Assembly: GCA_934394815.1 (NCBI GenBank)
Contig: CAKRRD010000001.1
Span: 1-64,000 of the forward strand
Length of the DNA stretch: 64,000 nucleotides
DNA from: an uncultured Acetatifactor sp.
Lineage (GTDB): Bacteria > Bacillota > Clostridia > Lachnospirales > Lachnospiraceae
Direction of reading: 5' to 3'
The translations under genes were made by a program, and so were the position numbers. This document shows positions 63,959 through 64,000 of the stretch, in pieces (positions within the stretch are counted from its first letter, which is position 1; the number at the start of each line of letters is the position of its first letter). The notes beneath the pieces were generated by a model. The model made no database searches. It was not told the origin of the DNA and was given only the letters and a program-made list of their open reading frames with translations.

Positions 63959-64000
63959 ATGCGTATTATGGGTTTGGATTTCGGCTCACGTACCGTGGGC
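63959..64000 (+). CDS. ruvX: Holliday junction resolvase RuvX (YqgF), 5' end only
   Basis: The first 14 codons read MRIMGLDFGSRTVG and run off the window. This is the canonical start of YqgF/RuvX (MRILGLDxGxKxIG), an RNase H-fold protein with a role in 16S rRNA end processing and proposed Holliday junction cleavage. AGGAGGACCCAC precedes the ATG, and its position after ireB supports the call. Confidence 0.85.
   Translation, partial: MRIMGLDFGSRTVG

Overview
The window reads as the chromosome of a Gram-positive gut-type Clostridia, most likely a Lachnospiraceae. I base this on the shared gene order hprK-glk-murB-rapZ-whiA-HPr-like, a CIRCE-controlled hrcA-grpE-dnaK-dnaJ block followed by prmA-rsmE-cysteine desulfurase-thiI, an mtaB/ireB/ruvX end, consensus TTGACA-17-TATAAT promoters and strong AGGAGG sites. 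This is inference from family content; no rRNA, tRNA or other species marker is present.

Layout. 1-5.3 kb is an accessory, A+T-rich stretch: a histidine kinase cut by the window edge, a GNAT, a Nudix hydrolase, a HAD nucleotidase, a small membrane protein and an esterase, mixed with gene wreckage (Nudix start fragment, DUF1016 gene with its core deleted, decayed HTH regulator whose sequence now forms the esterase C-terminus). 5.3-8.6 kb holds pyrG and a DUF1846 gene on the minus strand. 8.6-12.4 kb has a NagA-like remnant, ftsH with long low-complexity ends, and a tandem ACT protein. 12.4-15.8 kb is an islet of two unrelated P-loop ATPases (AAA_14/DUF4143 and ATPase_2/DUF234), each preceded by its own tandem repeat in the promoter/leader, with a serpin fragment between them. 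15.8-25.6 kb is core: uvrC, the hprK cluster, a lipid kinase, class II aldolase and a cyclophilin.

25.8-32.5 kb carries a GNAT, an ammonium transporter fused to a P-II domain behind two successive attenuator-like hairpins, a structured intergenic element, a MATE exporter, an aldo/keto reductase and an AEC transporter. 32.5-45 kb has a chemoreceptor, a polysaccharide deacetylase, a glycerol module (GlpA-like, GlpB-like, DUF1667, GlpK), a diguanylate cyclase, an aminotransferase, a patatin and UppP. 45-52 kb contains a Lys/Ala-rich protein, a DUF2142 membrane protein and the heat-shock operon. 52.3-57.4 kb is a tightly coupled four-gene membrane operon with two YhgE/Pip paralogues. 57.4-64 kb holds RNA-modification genes (prmA, rsmE, cysteine desulfurase with thiI, mtaB), a second His-less HPr-like gene, ireB and the start of ruvX.

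Best leads for something new: the 33-bp in-frame leader repeats of the DUF4143 ATPase and the operator-like repeat on the DUF234 ATPase promoter; the four-branch RNA-like element after amt; the tandem amt attenuators with an Amt-PII fusion lacking the uridylylation tyrosine; two His-less HPr-like proteins; the YhgE/Pip operon; and a dispersed inverted-repeat family.
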